Assembly: GCF_027942865.1 (NCBI RefSeq)
Contig: NC_134507.1
Location: 37,854,797-37,918,796, forward strand
Reading direction: 5' to 3'
DNA: 64,000 nt
Source of the DNA: Odontesthes bonariensis
Taxonomy: Eukaryota > Chordata > Actinopteri > Atheriniformes > Atherinopsidae
Part shown: piece after piece, positions 1 to 10,649 of the stretch
How the letters are laid out: the number at the start of each line of letters is the position of its first letter
How positions within the stretch are numbered: the stretch's first letter is position 1
Made by a program: the position numbers and the translations under genes
Notes under the pieces: model-generated
What the model was told of the DNA's origin: nothing
The model's database searches: none
What the model saw: the letters and a program-made list of their open reading frames with translations, nothing else

Positions 1-498
1 ACATGTGAGGAATGAACATGGGATGTTTTAAAGAAGGTGAATTCCGCTTGGTCAGATACGGTGTTAAACATCTGGACCAAAGTCCTGCAGATCACTGTGG
101 GCCCCTAATCTCTGGCTGGGGAGTGTGAGGGGAGTGACAGAGATTTGCTCTGAAGGACTCCAGGTTATAACCTCGGTTCTAATACGTCACAAAGTCGTCA
201 CAGTCATGAAATTGGGGTCCAACACATCACATGTCCATTTCACTAGTGGGAGCTGCTAGTTGGGTTTCAAAGGGAAAAAAGTGAGCTCAGCGTGACATAA
301 GACTGGAGTCTTAGTAAGTTAACCTGCTGAGTTCTGGAAATAACTCTAAAATAATGTTGACTCCTTGGCAGGAATAAGGAGCTCTGCAGCTCTCTCATCC
401 AGAGGATCTAGAAGCATGGATGTGGTTTGGAACATAGCAGAGGGTGGATTCTTACTAAAGTCACGCTAACTGCCTTTTGCACACTCTGAGATGTTTAA
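1..498. other. Intergenic, nothing recognised
   Basis: I see no supported gene, RNA or repeat boundary here, apart from the TTAA target copy that abuts the next element. Confidence 0.4.
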
Positions 499-1165
499 AG
501 GTGCCATGGCATGAAAATAAATGGAGGTTTTTATATATTTTTAAAGGCTTTAGTGGTCCCCTTATACTGTATCTGAGTTTTTTTCCCAAAAATTCTGCCT
601 TGGTGCAGAATTACAGCCAGTCCCGAAAATGAGCTTTCCTAAGGCTCCTCAGAATGAGCTGTTTAGGGTCTGCAGCTTTAAATGCAAATTAGGGGGAGAA
701 AGGCGGGGCAAAGTGGAGGGTGGTGGAAACATTCGTTGGTGAAATGTTTGGCGCACACATACACAAATCTCTTCGGTTCTGTCGTCACTTTCCCAGAGAA
801 AAGTAAATCTGTCCACTGGCTCTTTAGAGGTTCTGATGCAGGAGCTCTAAACAGATTTTTTACATCCATATACAGAGCAATGAGCTGGCCAAAGAGCTGT
901 GGGCGGGGAAAGGCAGTTTTGGCATAGCCATATATGGGCTCTGGGTGGAAATAACCTCGACATCATATGAGGCTCCACGTCATAAGAGGCAGCTTTCCCG
1001 ATCAGGCCATCTGCATGGTCACATTACCAAAGGCGGAAAATAATTTCCATTGCATAGTTTAGGTCTATCGTCATTTTTAGCCACTGGGGGACCGCAGGCA
1101 GGCTAGAGGAACTCATATTAATGTTAAACAACCTTAAAAAGTGAAAATTTCATGCCATGGCTCCT
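499..1165. mobile_element. Non-autonomous DNA transposon with TTAA target (Kolobok-like MITE)
   Basis: The ends are near-perfect inverted repeats: AGGTGCCATGGCATGAAA on the left and the complement of TTTCATGCCATGGCTCCT on the right, with one mismatch. Both sides are flanked by TTAA (495-498 and 1166-1169), the target duplicated by Kolobok and piggyBac elements. The termini do not begin with the CCC expected of piggyBac, so Kolobok-like is the better guess. No transposase is encoded; the short open frames inside are chance. Confidence 0.75.
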
Positions 1166-2582
1166 TTAAAGCTCAGATTAATATCTGAGCTGAGATGTAG
1201 AAACGTGAGACAACATGATGCAGAGCTGCTCTTTTATTAAGTGATATGAAGGAGATCTTAGATTTATTTCAGATGAACTTGATTAAACAGGACATAACGG
1301 AGGTTAAATGTTTAAAGCACCTTGTGCCATCATTTTGGTCATATCTGGAAGTGTTTCTCAAATTTGTCTTGACGATTTCTGTGGATTTCCATCATTCCTC
1401 CTGAAAACTTGTTGCCTTGTGAGAACAACCACAGACTCCCACAGACTCCCTGTGACACAGCAAACTTCCAACATGGGAAATGTGACATTTGAGCACTTTA
1501 TAGTCTGTAGGCGACTGTTTTCTGTTCTTTGTACTGTGGAGGCTTTAGCAGCCATCAGTGAGGTGGAACTGTACTGAAAATACACTGAAGTTAAAGTTAC
1601 ATTTTTAACTCATTTAAAAGGGAAAATGCATCTATTTGAATCATGCTCCTTTTTAATATGGGTCTAAGTTTCTGAGAAATTCTTTTTTACTGTAAAATGT
1701 TGACTGTCACACCTGAACTTCATATTTATTTATGAAAATGAGAATATTTACATGCCCAGATTGTTTTAATTCTGAAAACTAACATTTGTTACAGTAGTTC
1801 ACATCATCTGTCCTCAGAATTACTTTCATAAAATCCAACAAAGACCAAACTTTATCATGTTTATATTTAAATTGCAACCTGCAGGTTTACAATGTGAGTG
1901 ACTTAAAGTGTGGAAACAAGTCCACAGAAGTTTTTCTTTTAATTATTAGTCAATATATGTCGACTATCTGCAAGTAGTCCCCACAGGCAGTGTCCTTGCT
2001 GCAGGGACGACCAGGTAAGACATCTGATTCTCACATATAGATGGAACATTTGATGTTGCATAATGCCCAGTATTAATCAGACATGTTTGTTCATGTTCCA
2101 GACAGGATAGTGAATGTTTTTGTGCACAGTCCACTGTGTGGTTGTACAGCTCACGACTTAACTGAATATATTCCAACACCTGGCTCGCCTTCTTGCTTCC
2201 AATTGTAGAACAAAATAGATGTTTGATCTGTAAAATCTGATGTAATGGACAGAATCAATGAGAGTTGTTGTATTTATTAATTTATTTAACACATTTATTC
2301 TAACCCTCCCTGGGTACTGGGGAGGATTCGTCCCTCCATCAGACCTGATTTTCAGTCCACTTCTTGTGCCATTTTTCATAGCTTAGCCTTTTCTCCCTGT
2401 TTCCCCTCCTTAAGAACGGCTTCTTGACAGCCACCCTTCCATGGAGACCATTTCTGATGAGGCTTCATTGAACAGCTGAAGGTACAGATGCATCTCTCAG
2501 GGAATTACCTGGTTTCTGCAAAAATGCCATTTCATGCATGTCAAACTGTTATTTTATAGATACAAAGAAATGGGAACAGATA
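1166..2582. other. Intergenic, nothing recognised
   Basis: AT-rich sequence. Short open frames on both strands show no family resemblance and no splice context that I can support. Confidence 0.4.
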
Positions 2583-3130
2583 ATAATAAAATTTAATAAA
2601 TTTATTTGTATAGCACCGTTCAGAAAATAAAATTCACAAAGTGCTTCACAATACGATGCAAGTCAACATTTCATATACACATCATATGCACACATAAGAA
2701 AACACAGTAATAGCAGAAAAGCATGAGGCTACAGAGCAGATGGGCACTTTAAGAACGGATAAAAGCTATTTTAAATAGGTGGGTCTTCAGATTCTTTTTG
2801 AAAATGTCTAAAGAAGTTGCAGACCGTAGACATAGGGGAAGAGAGTTCCAAAGAGTTGGAGCCAATACCTCAAAGGCACGATCACCCTTTGTCTTTAGAC
2901 CAGAGCGGGGGACAGTCAATAAGCTCTGGTCTGAGGACCTGGTTGTGTAATAGGGGTGCATCAGGTCACAGATGTAACCAGGTGCCTGATGATTAAAGGC
3001 TTTGTATGTGATAAGAATTTTAAACTGGATCCTGAACCTTATAGGCAGCCAGATGAGAAATTCTTCCCATCCCTGAATTTTAGCTTGAGCAGCTACTGAT
3101 GATGCAGCCCTTTTGGCCACTTGGTACCCG
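2583..3130 (-). mobile_element. LINE 3' fragment (CR1/L2 group)
   Basis: Minus-strand frame 2749-3120 encodes the typical end of a fish L2-type ORF2. Visible motifs are ILITYKAFNHQAPGYI, SLLTVPRSGLKTKGDRAF and LWNSLPLCLRS, the region after the reverse transcriptase. It is followed on the minus strand by a short 3' UTR with the TTTATTTGTATAGCACC-type end found in these elements (about 2600-2620 on plus). The 5' end is truncated at about 3130, as is usual for LINE copies. It is a dead insertion. Confidence 0.8.
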
Positions 3131-4000
3131 CTTCAGGTCAACCTCCTGAACAACCCAACACAAAAGGCCTTTTTCTACAGTTTGAATTTTTCCCTACATG
3201 CTAATATTCACAAGCAGGTCCTATGCTACTGTCCTGATAGGCAATGATGACCTTCTGGCCACACCTCTGCAATTGAGGCTGAGAGGCTCCTTTCAGTTTC
3301 CATGACCCAACCTCAATGGTAATGTACATTTAATAAAAATACTCAGCTTTGTGTTTAAGATGTCATGAACAGGGTCCTCTACTAGATGTTTGCCCCCACC
3401 ACCTGATCCAACTTACTTCCAGGTAGTGAGTAAGTGACAACATTGAGCCTATAAATTTTGTTTCCAAGCCACTTCACTAAAAGTAGCTGCCACATCTTTT
3501 GATTTGTGTAGCACAAGCTTCATTACAAGTATTCAGAGTACAAGACCTTTGCAACCACAGAAGATGTTATGAAGCCATCCTTGGTCATGGACTTGCAGAA
3601 ACTACTGTCCAGGTTTCACATGGCCCCAGCATCTGATGGGTCTGCCCTTACCCAGAGCTGTAGGGTGAGGACTGCTACAGAGTGGAAAGGTTTCCCCCTC
3701 GGCACAATATGCAGCAGTGGAATCTTCTGATAGAGCTCAAGGCCACACCTTTACCCACTGCCGTCAGAGAGCTGCAGTTGGCTTTTCAGCCATTTTTAGT
3801 TGGGAATGCATTCCAAGCTGAAGCCGTCAAGACCTTCACAAGCTCACCTTTGATCAGATACTGTCCTTAAGTTAATGCCAACACCTTATTTATAGGATTA
3901 AGTCATGTCAACCTGTCAGGCCCTCAACCATCCCCTCCAACCCACAACTGGATGACCCAGAGACAGCTAGGAGCCATTTGATGGAGCAACAAGGTATTCA
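3131..4000. other. Intergenic, nothing certain
   Basis: A 62-codon open frame at 3682-3870 (+) has no recognisable family. I see no splice or repeat structure that would make it a gene. Confidence 0.35.
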
Positions 4001-4011
4001 AGTTCAAGCCA

Positions 4012-4017
4012 TTTATT
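4012..4017 (-). promoter_or_regulatory. Polyadenylation signal AATAAA for the secreted-protein gene
   Basis: TTTATT on plus reads AATAAA on minus, about 125 bases after the stop codon at 4141. The spacing suits a short 3' UTR. Confidence 0.5.
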
Positions 4018-4140
4018 CAAGCGGTAGCAGCAGCGATGCCTCTAGAATATGCAGATCTGCAAGACAAAGAAAGTCAGTCAACTACCAGCAGCTACAGAGA
4101 GCACACATGCAGAGTAAAATGAGCCTCACCAGAAAGATCC

Positions 4141-4874
4141 TCAGAAGCCGCTCTGAACTTGAACCTTGTGCTGAGATGTTTTGCCGTGGTCTGGCTCAGA
4201 TTCTGTTGGGGTGTAGCGGAACTGGCTGAACAGCACACGCTTCGTGTTGTAGCGGGACCGAGATTTGTAAGCGTAGACTTGATCCTCGTCGGCCACAGGA
4301 GTGAAGACTGGCTCGTCCTCGCCGCTGGTGTCAGATGAAAGGCTCCAGCTCCCATCTTCAAACTGGTAATTGCTGCCAGGAGCTCCAGACTGACCTCCCT
4401 GAGCACCATGCTGCTGTGCTCCAGAACCACTGGTTCCAGTTTGTTTCTGATATCTTGGCTTAGATAGATCTTGTCCATAAACTGAATACATGGGTGAGGA
4501 AACAGAGAATTAAGATCAGCCTTCCATTTACAACCCGAGTCAATTTAAACTGTTTTTAGTTGCTGAGCTTTGATTGGGATCAGCTTACCGCTTTGTGCAG
4601 GAATGCAGGCGATGCTTCCAATCAGCACACAAGAAATCCACAAAACCCTGCAGAAACAGGGACATCTCATATGAAGTTCTGAGTACATTTAGAGACCAGT
4701 GGGGTCCAACCACCACCTCCCCTTAACATGCCCAGTCCTGTTGAGCTTAACTGCATATTCATAGTGTAATGCTGCGACCAAATGAGGTTCTGCTTGCCTC
4801 AGACATTTAAGGCAGCAGAGGTTCAGTGCCACCACTTAGAAGCACTGGGATAGACTAGAAGTTACTCACCTCAT
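4141..4874 (-). CDS. Small secreted protein, three exons, family not recognised
   Basis: Exons on minus are 4874-4870, 4647-4589 and 4481-4141. Donors GTGAGT and GTAAGC and acceptors TTTCTGCAG and TATTCAG join in phase to give 134 residues. Residues 1 to about 20 (MRVLWISCVLIGSIAC) form a clear signal peptide, so export is likely. The mature part begins with a Gly/Gln/Ser-rich stretch (about 35-60, GAQQHGAQGGQSGAPG), then an acidic patch (SSDTSGEDE), then a basic Tyr/Arg segment with a dibasic KR after SRSRYNT that could be cut by a proprotein convertase. There are almost no cysteines outside the signal peptide. A TATGAAA box sits about 105 bases upstream of the ATG, and a poly(A) signal follows the stop. 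I do not recognise the family. Secretion is inferred from the signal peptide; no function is proposed. Confidence 0.72.
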
Positions 4875-5738
4875 TCTGGTGCAATATAATTAAAGCTTGC
4901 CTGGGACCTGCTGCTGCCAAACTGCACTAACACAAAGTTCAGAGCCCTGTGACACTAACCTGAAGCTGCAGGAGCTGCTTTCATATGATCCTCAGTGCAG
5001 AGGGAACTGATTGCTCAGCGGTAACAGCTGCTGCTGAAAGGTGCAAGGCTGCAGTTAACTGGCAACAATGGACTCACATGTGGAGCATCTCAGTGATATG
5101 TCAATAAATAGATAATAATCAGGACCTCTTGTGAGTATTATGTATTTTATTTACATGTATAAATATTAAATTATAAATATAAATGATCAAATATTCTGAA
5201 CTGCTGATATACGTGATAATAATAACAATAACAATGGAAGTCGCTCTCAACACGTGAAATGCCTCTCATAGTTCATTATTAGTAGGCTAATTGATGAATA
5301 AACATCCTGCTGCTGAATATGTGTTTAAAAATAAATAAATCAGAAGGAAACCTGCAGAAGAAAGTCTTCTAGCAGCTGTCTCTCTGTGTTTATTGGCATA
5401 CAGCACGGTTAGTGAGATCCAGATCCATGTGGGCACTCAGGACGGATTTAAATAGCGACTCTGAATGGACGGTAAACCCGCACTGAAGGCCCAGTGAGCC
5501 AAAGCACGGCCGCCACTGAAAAATACATTTGAAACTTGTCAATATGTTAACTTTGCGTGTTACCTCTATAACTGGTGTTATATGTAAAACAGAGCACATG
5601 GTCAATTAGCTTTTTAAAAATGTTTATTTTAAAGAAAACGATCAAAACAAGAGTTTTTCTGGAAGAGATTTAAATAAGTTCTGAATATGCACAGAAGAGA
5701 GGTTACATTTGAGTCTATTTTCTTTGTATGTAATGTAC
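4875..5738. other. Upstream region of the secreted-protein gene and AT-rich spacer
   Basis: The first ~120 bases are the probable 5' UTR and promoter of the minus-strand gene (TATGAAA-like box near 4980). Beyond that the sequence is AT-rich, with no gene or repeat recognised. Confidence 0.4.
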
Positions 5739-6540
5739 ATAGATAATCCATGAGCCTAGTCAAGCGGTGAAGTTGTAAAGCAATGAGATGAAAAAAGTGA
5801 TCAGAGCTTCATCCTCTGTGGCTGGTTGACTGTTAGAGCTTCCAGCTGCCTCTAACTCCCACACCTCAAAAAACAAATGTCCCTCACAGGGTAGACATCT
5901 CAGGTGATGTTCTGACTGGGATGGTTTATATAATCAATATGTAGAAGTGTTTGTGTCCTACACTGTGTACCTGGAAAATACAATTATTGATCCATCACCT
6001 ATTAACACTATCATGCACTCTCCTTCACAGTGACGGTGCTGCTGTCAACACAACTCATGATTAACTTCCGTCACAGAAATGGATGTTAATGACATGATTT
6101 TTATCCACAAGGACAATTCTTTCCAATTCTTAAAAAAATACAGTTATATTTACTTCTGCGCCCTGCATTTCTTTTGTTGAAACATCTGACGATCACCCTG
6201 TGACACACACACACACACACACAGACACGAGGAAGTTAACCAGCTTGGGCTGCTGCTGATTGGTTGGCAGACACCTCTGTTTCTATTGGCTCTCAGTCTC
6301 CATGTTGCTGATCCTGGACCTGCTGAGATGTCCCAGGCCATTGTTGGCTTTGATCCTCATACATTTAACTTTGTCCTGAGAAAGGACAAGTTCCAAAAAG
6401 TCAAACAGGGACTGCTTTTGCATTTGACGTAGTCAAACTGCATGCACCTGGAGAAGCCAAAAGGTTTACAGCACCTGGTATTCCCAGGCAGTCTCCCATC
6501 CAAGTATTAACCAGGCCCGACTCTGCTCAGCTTCTGAGAA
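5739..6540. repeat. Decayed copy of the RNA-array flank plus part of one unit
   Basis: About 5739-6373 matches the left flank of the RNA array (37215-37889) almost base for base: same ATAGATAATCCATGAGCC start, same (CA)n, same CTTTGTCCTGAG end. About 6330-6540 also matches the unit spacer and its inverted 5S fragment (38805-39025). The block is therefore an orphan duplicate that joins array flank to array interior. It carries no U2, U5 or full 5S. Confidence 0.85.
6464..6540 (-). pseudogene. Truncated 5S rRNA fragment (orphan)
   Basis: The complement reads as vertebrate 5S from about nucleotide 43 to the end, with GTCGGGCCTGGTTA and CTTGGATGGGAGAC intact. The first ~42 nucleotides are missing, so it cannot give a normal 5S rRNA. 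It corresponds to the inverted fragment found in each array unit. Confidence 0.85.
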
Positions 6541-7301
6541 ATATTCAAAGTTTGCTTTGTTAGAAGATCCAGAGAGCAAAGATATCAGAATATTTGATGT
6601 AGCTATACGCACTATAATTAACAGGAATGTTTCACTATGACACTGGGACCTTACTGCAGCATTTTTCAGAGTGTGGTTGAAGATATGAGGACCTACAGAC
6701 TCAGTTGGACCATCTCTGAATTCTTCAGACTTTAATTGGAGTTTGGGTTGAAAAACTGCTGGAACTGGGATGGAGAGCCATCTGTCCTTGTTCACAAACT
6801 GCTGCAAAGTCTGTTGATCAGTTCACAGTCATCGTCTTAATAATAATCTCGCAGTGCAGAGTCTCTGTATATTTCAGATTCCTTCCAGGTCACCCAGATA
6901 AAGGAAGAAATAAAGTCAGAGTTTCAGCTTGTGCTGCCTCTCAGGTGGAGTTTAGGTGTGAGGACAGAGCACAAAGAGGCTTGAAGTCAGAGAGCTTCTC
7001 AGTTTGGGACAGGAGGAGGAGATGCTGGTGAACATGGAGGATGAAGAAGCATCTCTGAGCTCCCGCTGAAATCAATTCCCTCGCTGAGCTGATCGATCAG
7101 CAAGTCTGTGAAGTCAGAGAAAACCTCAGAAGGAAACAAAGGAAGTGCTATGCTAAAATACCATCAGTTAAAGTTCTGTTTCAAATGATCCTCCTGCAGT
7201 CAGAAGCAGGATTATTCATATTCAAATCAACACCAAAATGTGAAAAATCAGAGGTCTTTCCACTCATTCGCATATTTTAATATAATCTGAGATATTCTGA
7301 T
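6541..7301. other. Intergenic, nothing recognised
   Basis: No gene or element boundary is supported. The last eight bases (ATTCTGAT, 7294-7301) are the target duplication of the next element. Confidence 0.4.
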
Positions 7302-7772
7302 TAGGGCTGTGACTCGATTAAAATTTTTAATCGAGTTAACTACAGGCTTTGAAATTAATTAATCGAAATTAATCGCATTTTAATCGCATATACTTTATCC
7401 TTTAGAAAATTAACATTTTCAACAATATTTCAACAAACACAGAACATATCCCTATTTGAAATCTGAATGTAGCATGCATGAAAACACAGTATATAGAATC
7501 TTGGATGTTAAGCTGCGTTGGGCCCCCATTAGCTTCCACGCTAGCTGCTACATGTTTAGCGTTGAGGTGATATTTGAGGCTTGATACGCTGCGGTGATAC
7601 GCAAATTCCTTGTTGCATAATCTGCAACGCTTCCATCCGTCTGTATTTAAAAAAAAAATTAAATTAAAAAAAAAAAAATGATAGTGTGCGATTAAAATGC
7701 GTTATTTTTTTTAACGCGATAATATGTGTGTAGTTAATTAATCGAAATTAACGCGCTAAAGTCCCAGCCCTA
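7302..7772. mobile_element. hAT-type MITE with 8-bp target duplication
   Basis: Ends are TAGGGCTGTGACT and AGTCCCAGCCCTA, inverted with one mismatch. Both sides carry the 8-bp direct repeat ATTCTGAT (7294-7301, 7773-7780), the hAT signature. The interior is rich in TTAATCGA-type palindromes near both ends and has no coding capacity. The perfect target duplication suggests a fairly recent insertion. Confidence 0.88.
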
Positions 7773-8380
7773 ATTCTGATATATAACAGCACTGCTCAGA
7801 GCACTAAAAACTGTCAAAATCATCTAAAATTATTAACAATAATTCAACTCCACCAGTCTGGTCGCTTGTTTCTCTCTTCTGATTTTGCTGAAGACGGACA
7901 CAGGATTTAGAGGATGTTTAAGGAATGTTTGAATCTAATCATTCCTTTTGTTTAAACATATGAATTTGAGCAAAACTGAGAAACTTATAAAATGAATACA
8001 AAGTATGTAGTTGTGGTTAGGTATGATCACTGATGAGCTGAAAGAAGAAGACAGGAAACTGTGGGAATTTGGCCAAATAGTTAAGTGTCCTTTACTTTCC
8101 CTTAAATATGTTTGGGCATGTGGAAACACATGGCACCCCATTAAACTCATTGGTAAGTGTCCTCTGGAGCAGCTTCTTTGAATGAGTCTGTGAAGCTGCA
8201 GTGAGTGATGGTCATTGGTCGTGTTGTCCAGGTGGAGGCGCTGCAGGAGCAAGAAACAGCTGTGCTTTGTAAGGGAAAGAGAAGCCAGAGAAGCAGCGAG
8301 GAAGCTGCTAAAAGATGCCAAAGCGTGTTGTTGTAGCGCGCGTGCAGTGTGTTGTGTGTGTGGAAGAGCAGAAAGAGTGT
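7773..8380. other. Intergenic, downstream of the 7SL gene
   Basis: No element or gene recognised. A 128-codon minus-strand frame (7935-8321) has low-complexity composition and no family resemblance. Confidence 0.35.
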
Positions 8381-8680
8381 AAAAAGACTGAGTCCCGCTG
8401 TATTACTCAGGCTGCACTACAGCATCTATTCACAGGTGCGATCCCACTACTGAGCAGCACAGGGGCTTTGCCCTGCTCCGTTTCCCACCTGGGCCGTTGC
8501 CCCCTTCCTTAGACAACCTGGTGTTCCTGGGCTAACCCAGGCGCACCATATTGATACCCAACTTAGTGCGGACACCCGATGGACATAGTCCTCTGCAGCT
8601 CAGAACTCCTGAGTTCAAGCGATCCACCAGCCTCAGCCTCCCGGTAGCTTGGATTACAGGCACGCGCCCCCGCTCCCGGC
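8381..8680 (-). ncRNA. rn7sl: 7SL RNA (signal recognition particle RNA)
   Basis: The minus strand starts GCCGGGAGCGGGGGCGCGTG and follows vertebrate 7SL throughout. The Alu domain has GGGAGGCTGAGGCTGG and GATCGCTTGAA; the central region has GGGTGTCCGCACTAAGTT and ATCAATATGGTG; the S domain has GGTTGTCTAAGGA, the SRP54-binding helix 8 motif GGAAACGGAGCAG, and TAGTGGGATCGC. It ends in GACTCAGTC followed by a T5 Pol III terminator (8381-8385). The ~300-nt length equals the family's usual length and I see no gaps. SRP RNA scaffolds the particle that targets nascent secretory proteins to the ER. A CRE sits at the expected upstream position, so I call a real gene rather than a retro-copy. No poly(A) tail or target duplication is visible. 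Confidence 0.93.
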
Positions 8681-8722
8681 GACAGGTGCTCTCATTCAAG
8701 CAGGTTTTGGGCTTTTTGATCC

Positions 8723-8730
8723 TGACGTCA
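8723..8730 (-). promoter_or_regulatory. CRE/ATF site upstream of 7SL
   Basis: The palindrome TGACGTCA lies 43 to 50 bases before the RNA start. Vertebrate 7SL genes are known to need an ATF/CRE element at about this distance for Pol III transcription. Its presence supports an active gene. Confidence 0.75.
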
Positions 8731-8833
8731 TCAGCGAGCTAATTTGCTGTTGAGGAACGAAATAAAGCATCTTTTAAACGTTAAAGGCTGATCAGTGATG
8801 AAACATTTTGACAAAATGTGACTGACTGGTTAA

Positions 8834-9362
8834 AGGTAGGGTAGGAGATCCTGGATTTTGAGTCCAGCGAAGCTGCTTTTTGAAAATACACAGGTCAAAA
8901 GTCCCAACCCATTTCTTCAGACTTCCCCCCGAAGCCACGCCTCTAGAGTACATGAACGCGCAATGCTTGTTCAGGAGCGTTCACACGTTGCCGTATTTAG
9001 TATTTAGTATATGCTAACTATACGTTTAATAATGCTAGGTGCTAGCCAAGCCGGCTCTAGTTTAGCTTCCTGCCAAGCTTCTGGACGCGTAATTCGTTCA
9101 CAGAGCAGGGTAAGCGCACAGGGCGAAGGAGGGGGAGGGAGGAGCAGATTGCAGTTTGATAGACGCATCAGAATCCAATCATCGTTAACAGTCTGTTCAG
9201 TATGATTGGATAGTGTTTTTCCTGGATTGTTCGTTCTAGAGGCCACTAAAACTTTTCATTCTTGTGTCAAAACTTTTAATTAATTGGTTGCAATGGGGGT
9301 GTTAAGAGTATTTCAAGCAATATGTAAAAAAATGCTCCAGAAAAAGATCCCCTACCCCACCT
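8834..9362. mobile_element. Non-autonomous DNA transposon with TTAA target
   Basis: Inverted ends AGGTAGGGTAGGAGATC and the complement of GATCCCCTACCCCACCT (two mismatches) are flanked by TTAA at 8830-8833 and 9363-9366. It has no coding capacity. It belongs to a different family from the element at 499-1165 but uses the same target, so Kolobok-like is the likely class. Confidence 0.75.
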
Positions 9363-9383
9363 TTAAGTTTGACGTTTGATATT

Positions 9384-9758
9384 CCATCCATCCATCCATT
9401 ATCTATACCGCTGAATCCGTCGATCGGGTCGCGGGTGGGCTGGAGCCTATCCCAGCAGTCAATGGGCGAGAGGCGGGGTACACCCTGGACAGGTCGCCAG
9501 TCCATCGCAGGGCCACATAGAGACATACGAGACAAACAACCATGCACGCTCACTCCTAAGGACAATTTAGAGATGCCAATCAACCTAACATGCATGATTT
9601 TTTTGGACAGTGGGAGGAAGCCGGAGTACCCGGAGAGAACCCACGCATACACGGGGAGAACATGCAAACTCCACACAGAAAAGCCCCAGCTGGGTGTTGA
9701 ACCTGGAACCTTCTTGCTGTGAGGCGACGGTGCTAACCACCAGACCACCGTGCAGCCC
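9384..9758 (-). mobile_element. tRNA-derived SINE
   Basis: On the minus strand the head carries a Pol III A box (TGGTCTGGTGG) and a B box-like GGTTCAACACC. A long teleost SINE body and a (GGAT)n tail follow (plus strand CCATCCATCCATTATC). The 12-bp direct repeats ACGTTTGATATT (9372-9383 and 9759-9770) are a clean target-site duplication. The element inserted right beside the TTAA MITE. Confidence 0.85.
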
Positions 9759-10049
9759 ACGTTTGATATTGATTAAACATTTTTCTTTGGTACTCCGTAA
9801 AACCTCAATTTCTGATCAACTTCAGAGGAGTTTCTCATTTCTGCCTCTTTAACACTGACAGATCAGCTCACCAAACTCCTCCCGTCGATGCTTTCCACTT
9901 CCGTTCTGGCGGGCTCCGGTTTGTTTTGCTAGCTAGCTCCGATATCGACGCAGTGAGAAAAAGGATGGAAAACCTTAAGAGGAAAAGTGGTTCGGGAACG
10001 ACGTGCAGTAGTTGGCTGCACTTGAACGAGTGGTTAGATAGAGAGTGCT

Positions 10050-10232
10050 TTGACAAATGTCCGCATACATGTGGAAAGAGCAATCCAGAGACTGAAGATC
10101 TTTAAGATTTTATCCCAGACTGTTCCCATCATGGCACGTAAACTGGACAACATCTTGACCATCTGTGCTGGCCAAGTTAACCTGAGAAGTGATGATCACT
10201 TCTCACTGATCAGAATGCCTCATGAGGTTTAG
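10050..10232 (+). pseudogene. PIF/Harbinger-type transposase fragment (DDE_Tnp_4 C-terminus)
   Basis: The frame VRIHVERAIQRLKIFKIL followed by LDNILTICAGQVNLRSDD is the conserved C-terminal end of DDE_Tnp_4 nucleases, with the usual R(I/V)HVER motif. Only about 60 residues remain; the catalytic core is absent upstream. A MADF piece 2.5 kb downstream may derive from the same kind of element. It is a dead remnant. Confidence 0.7.
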
Positions 10233-10649
10233 AATCTCGCCTGTGTCCCTGTTAGTATATGTTTAACAGTTAATATTGTAAATTATTATAGTGATGTAAT
10301 TGTGTGGGGTCGTTTTGTATTTCACTTTTTAATACCTGTTAGGATTAAATACATGATCTTTCTAGTTGAAGCCATTTGTTTCATTTCCTCAAAACAATGA
10401 ATTAATCCAGTGTTATTAATGTAAAGTACGAGTTTACTATGAATGAACTGTGTTAAAAGAAATTGTAGCACTCTAAGGGAGATAGGGCACTCATGATCGT
10501 AGTTCAGTTTAATAATGAAATGAAATTACATCAACCTTCAATGCTGGTTTGGCAACGGTATTATCCGGGACCTATCCCGGCCCAAACCATCGACCTGGGC
10601 TGCTTGGCCCATGGGGAAAATAGTTGTAACTAATTTTTGTCACTTATCT
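10233..10649. other. Transposon remnant spacer
   Basis: AT-rich DNA, perhaps the 3' part of the Harbinger remnant. Nothing else is recognised. Confidence 0.3.

Noticed and set aside
3682-3870. 62-codon plus frame
   Set aside because: Could be an old transposon scrap, but no motif can be placed.
6330-6430. Protein-like frame SQAIVGFDPHTFNFVL shared by the orphan block, array flank and units
   Set aside because: All base differences between the orphan and unit versions that I compared alter amino acids, so there is no sign of protein constraint.
9302-9760. 152-codon minus frame and matching plus frames
   Set aside because: They lie inside a tRNA-derived SINE with a target-site duplication.
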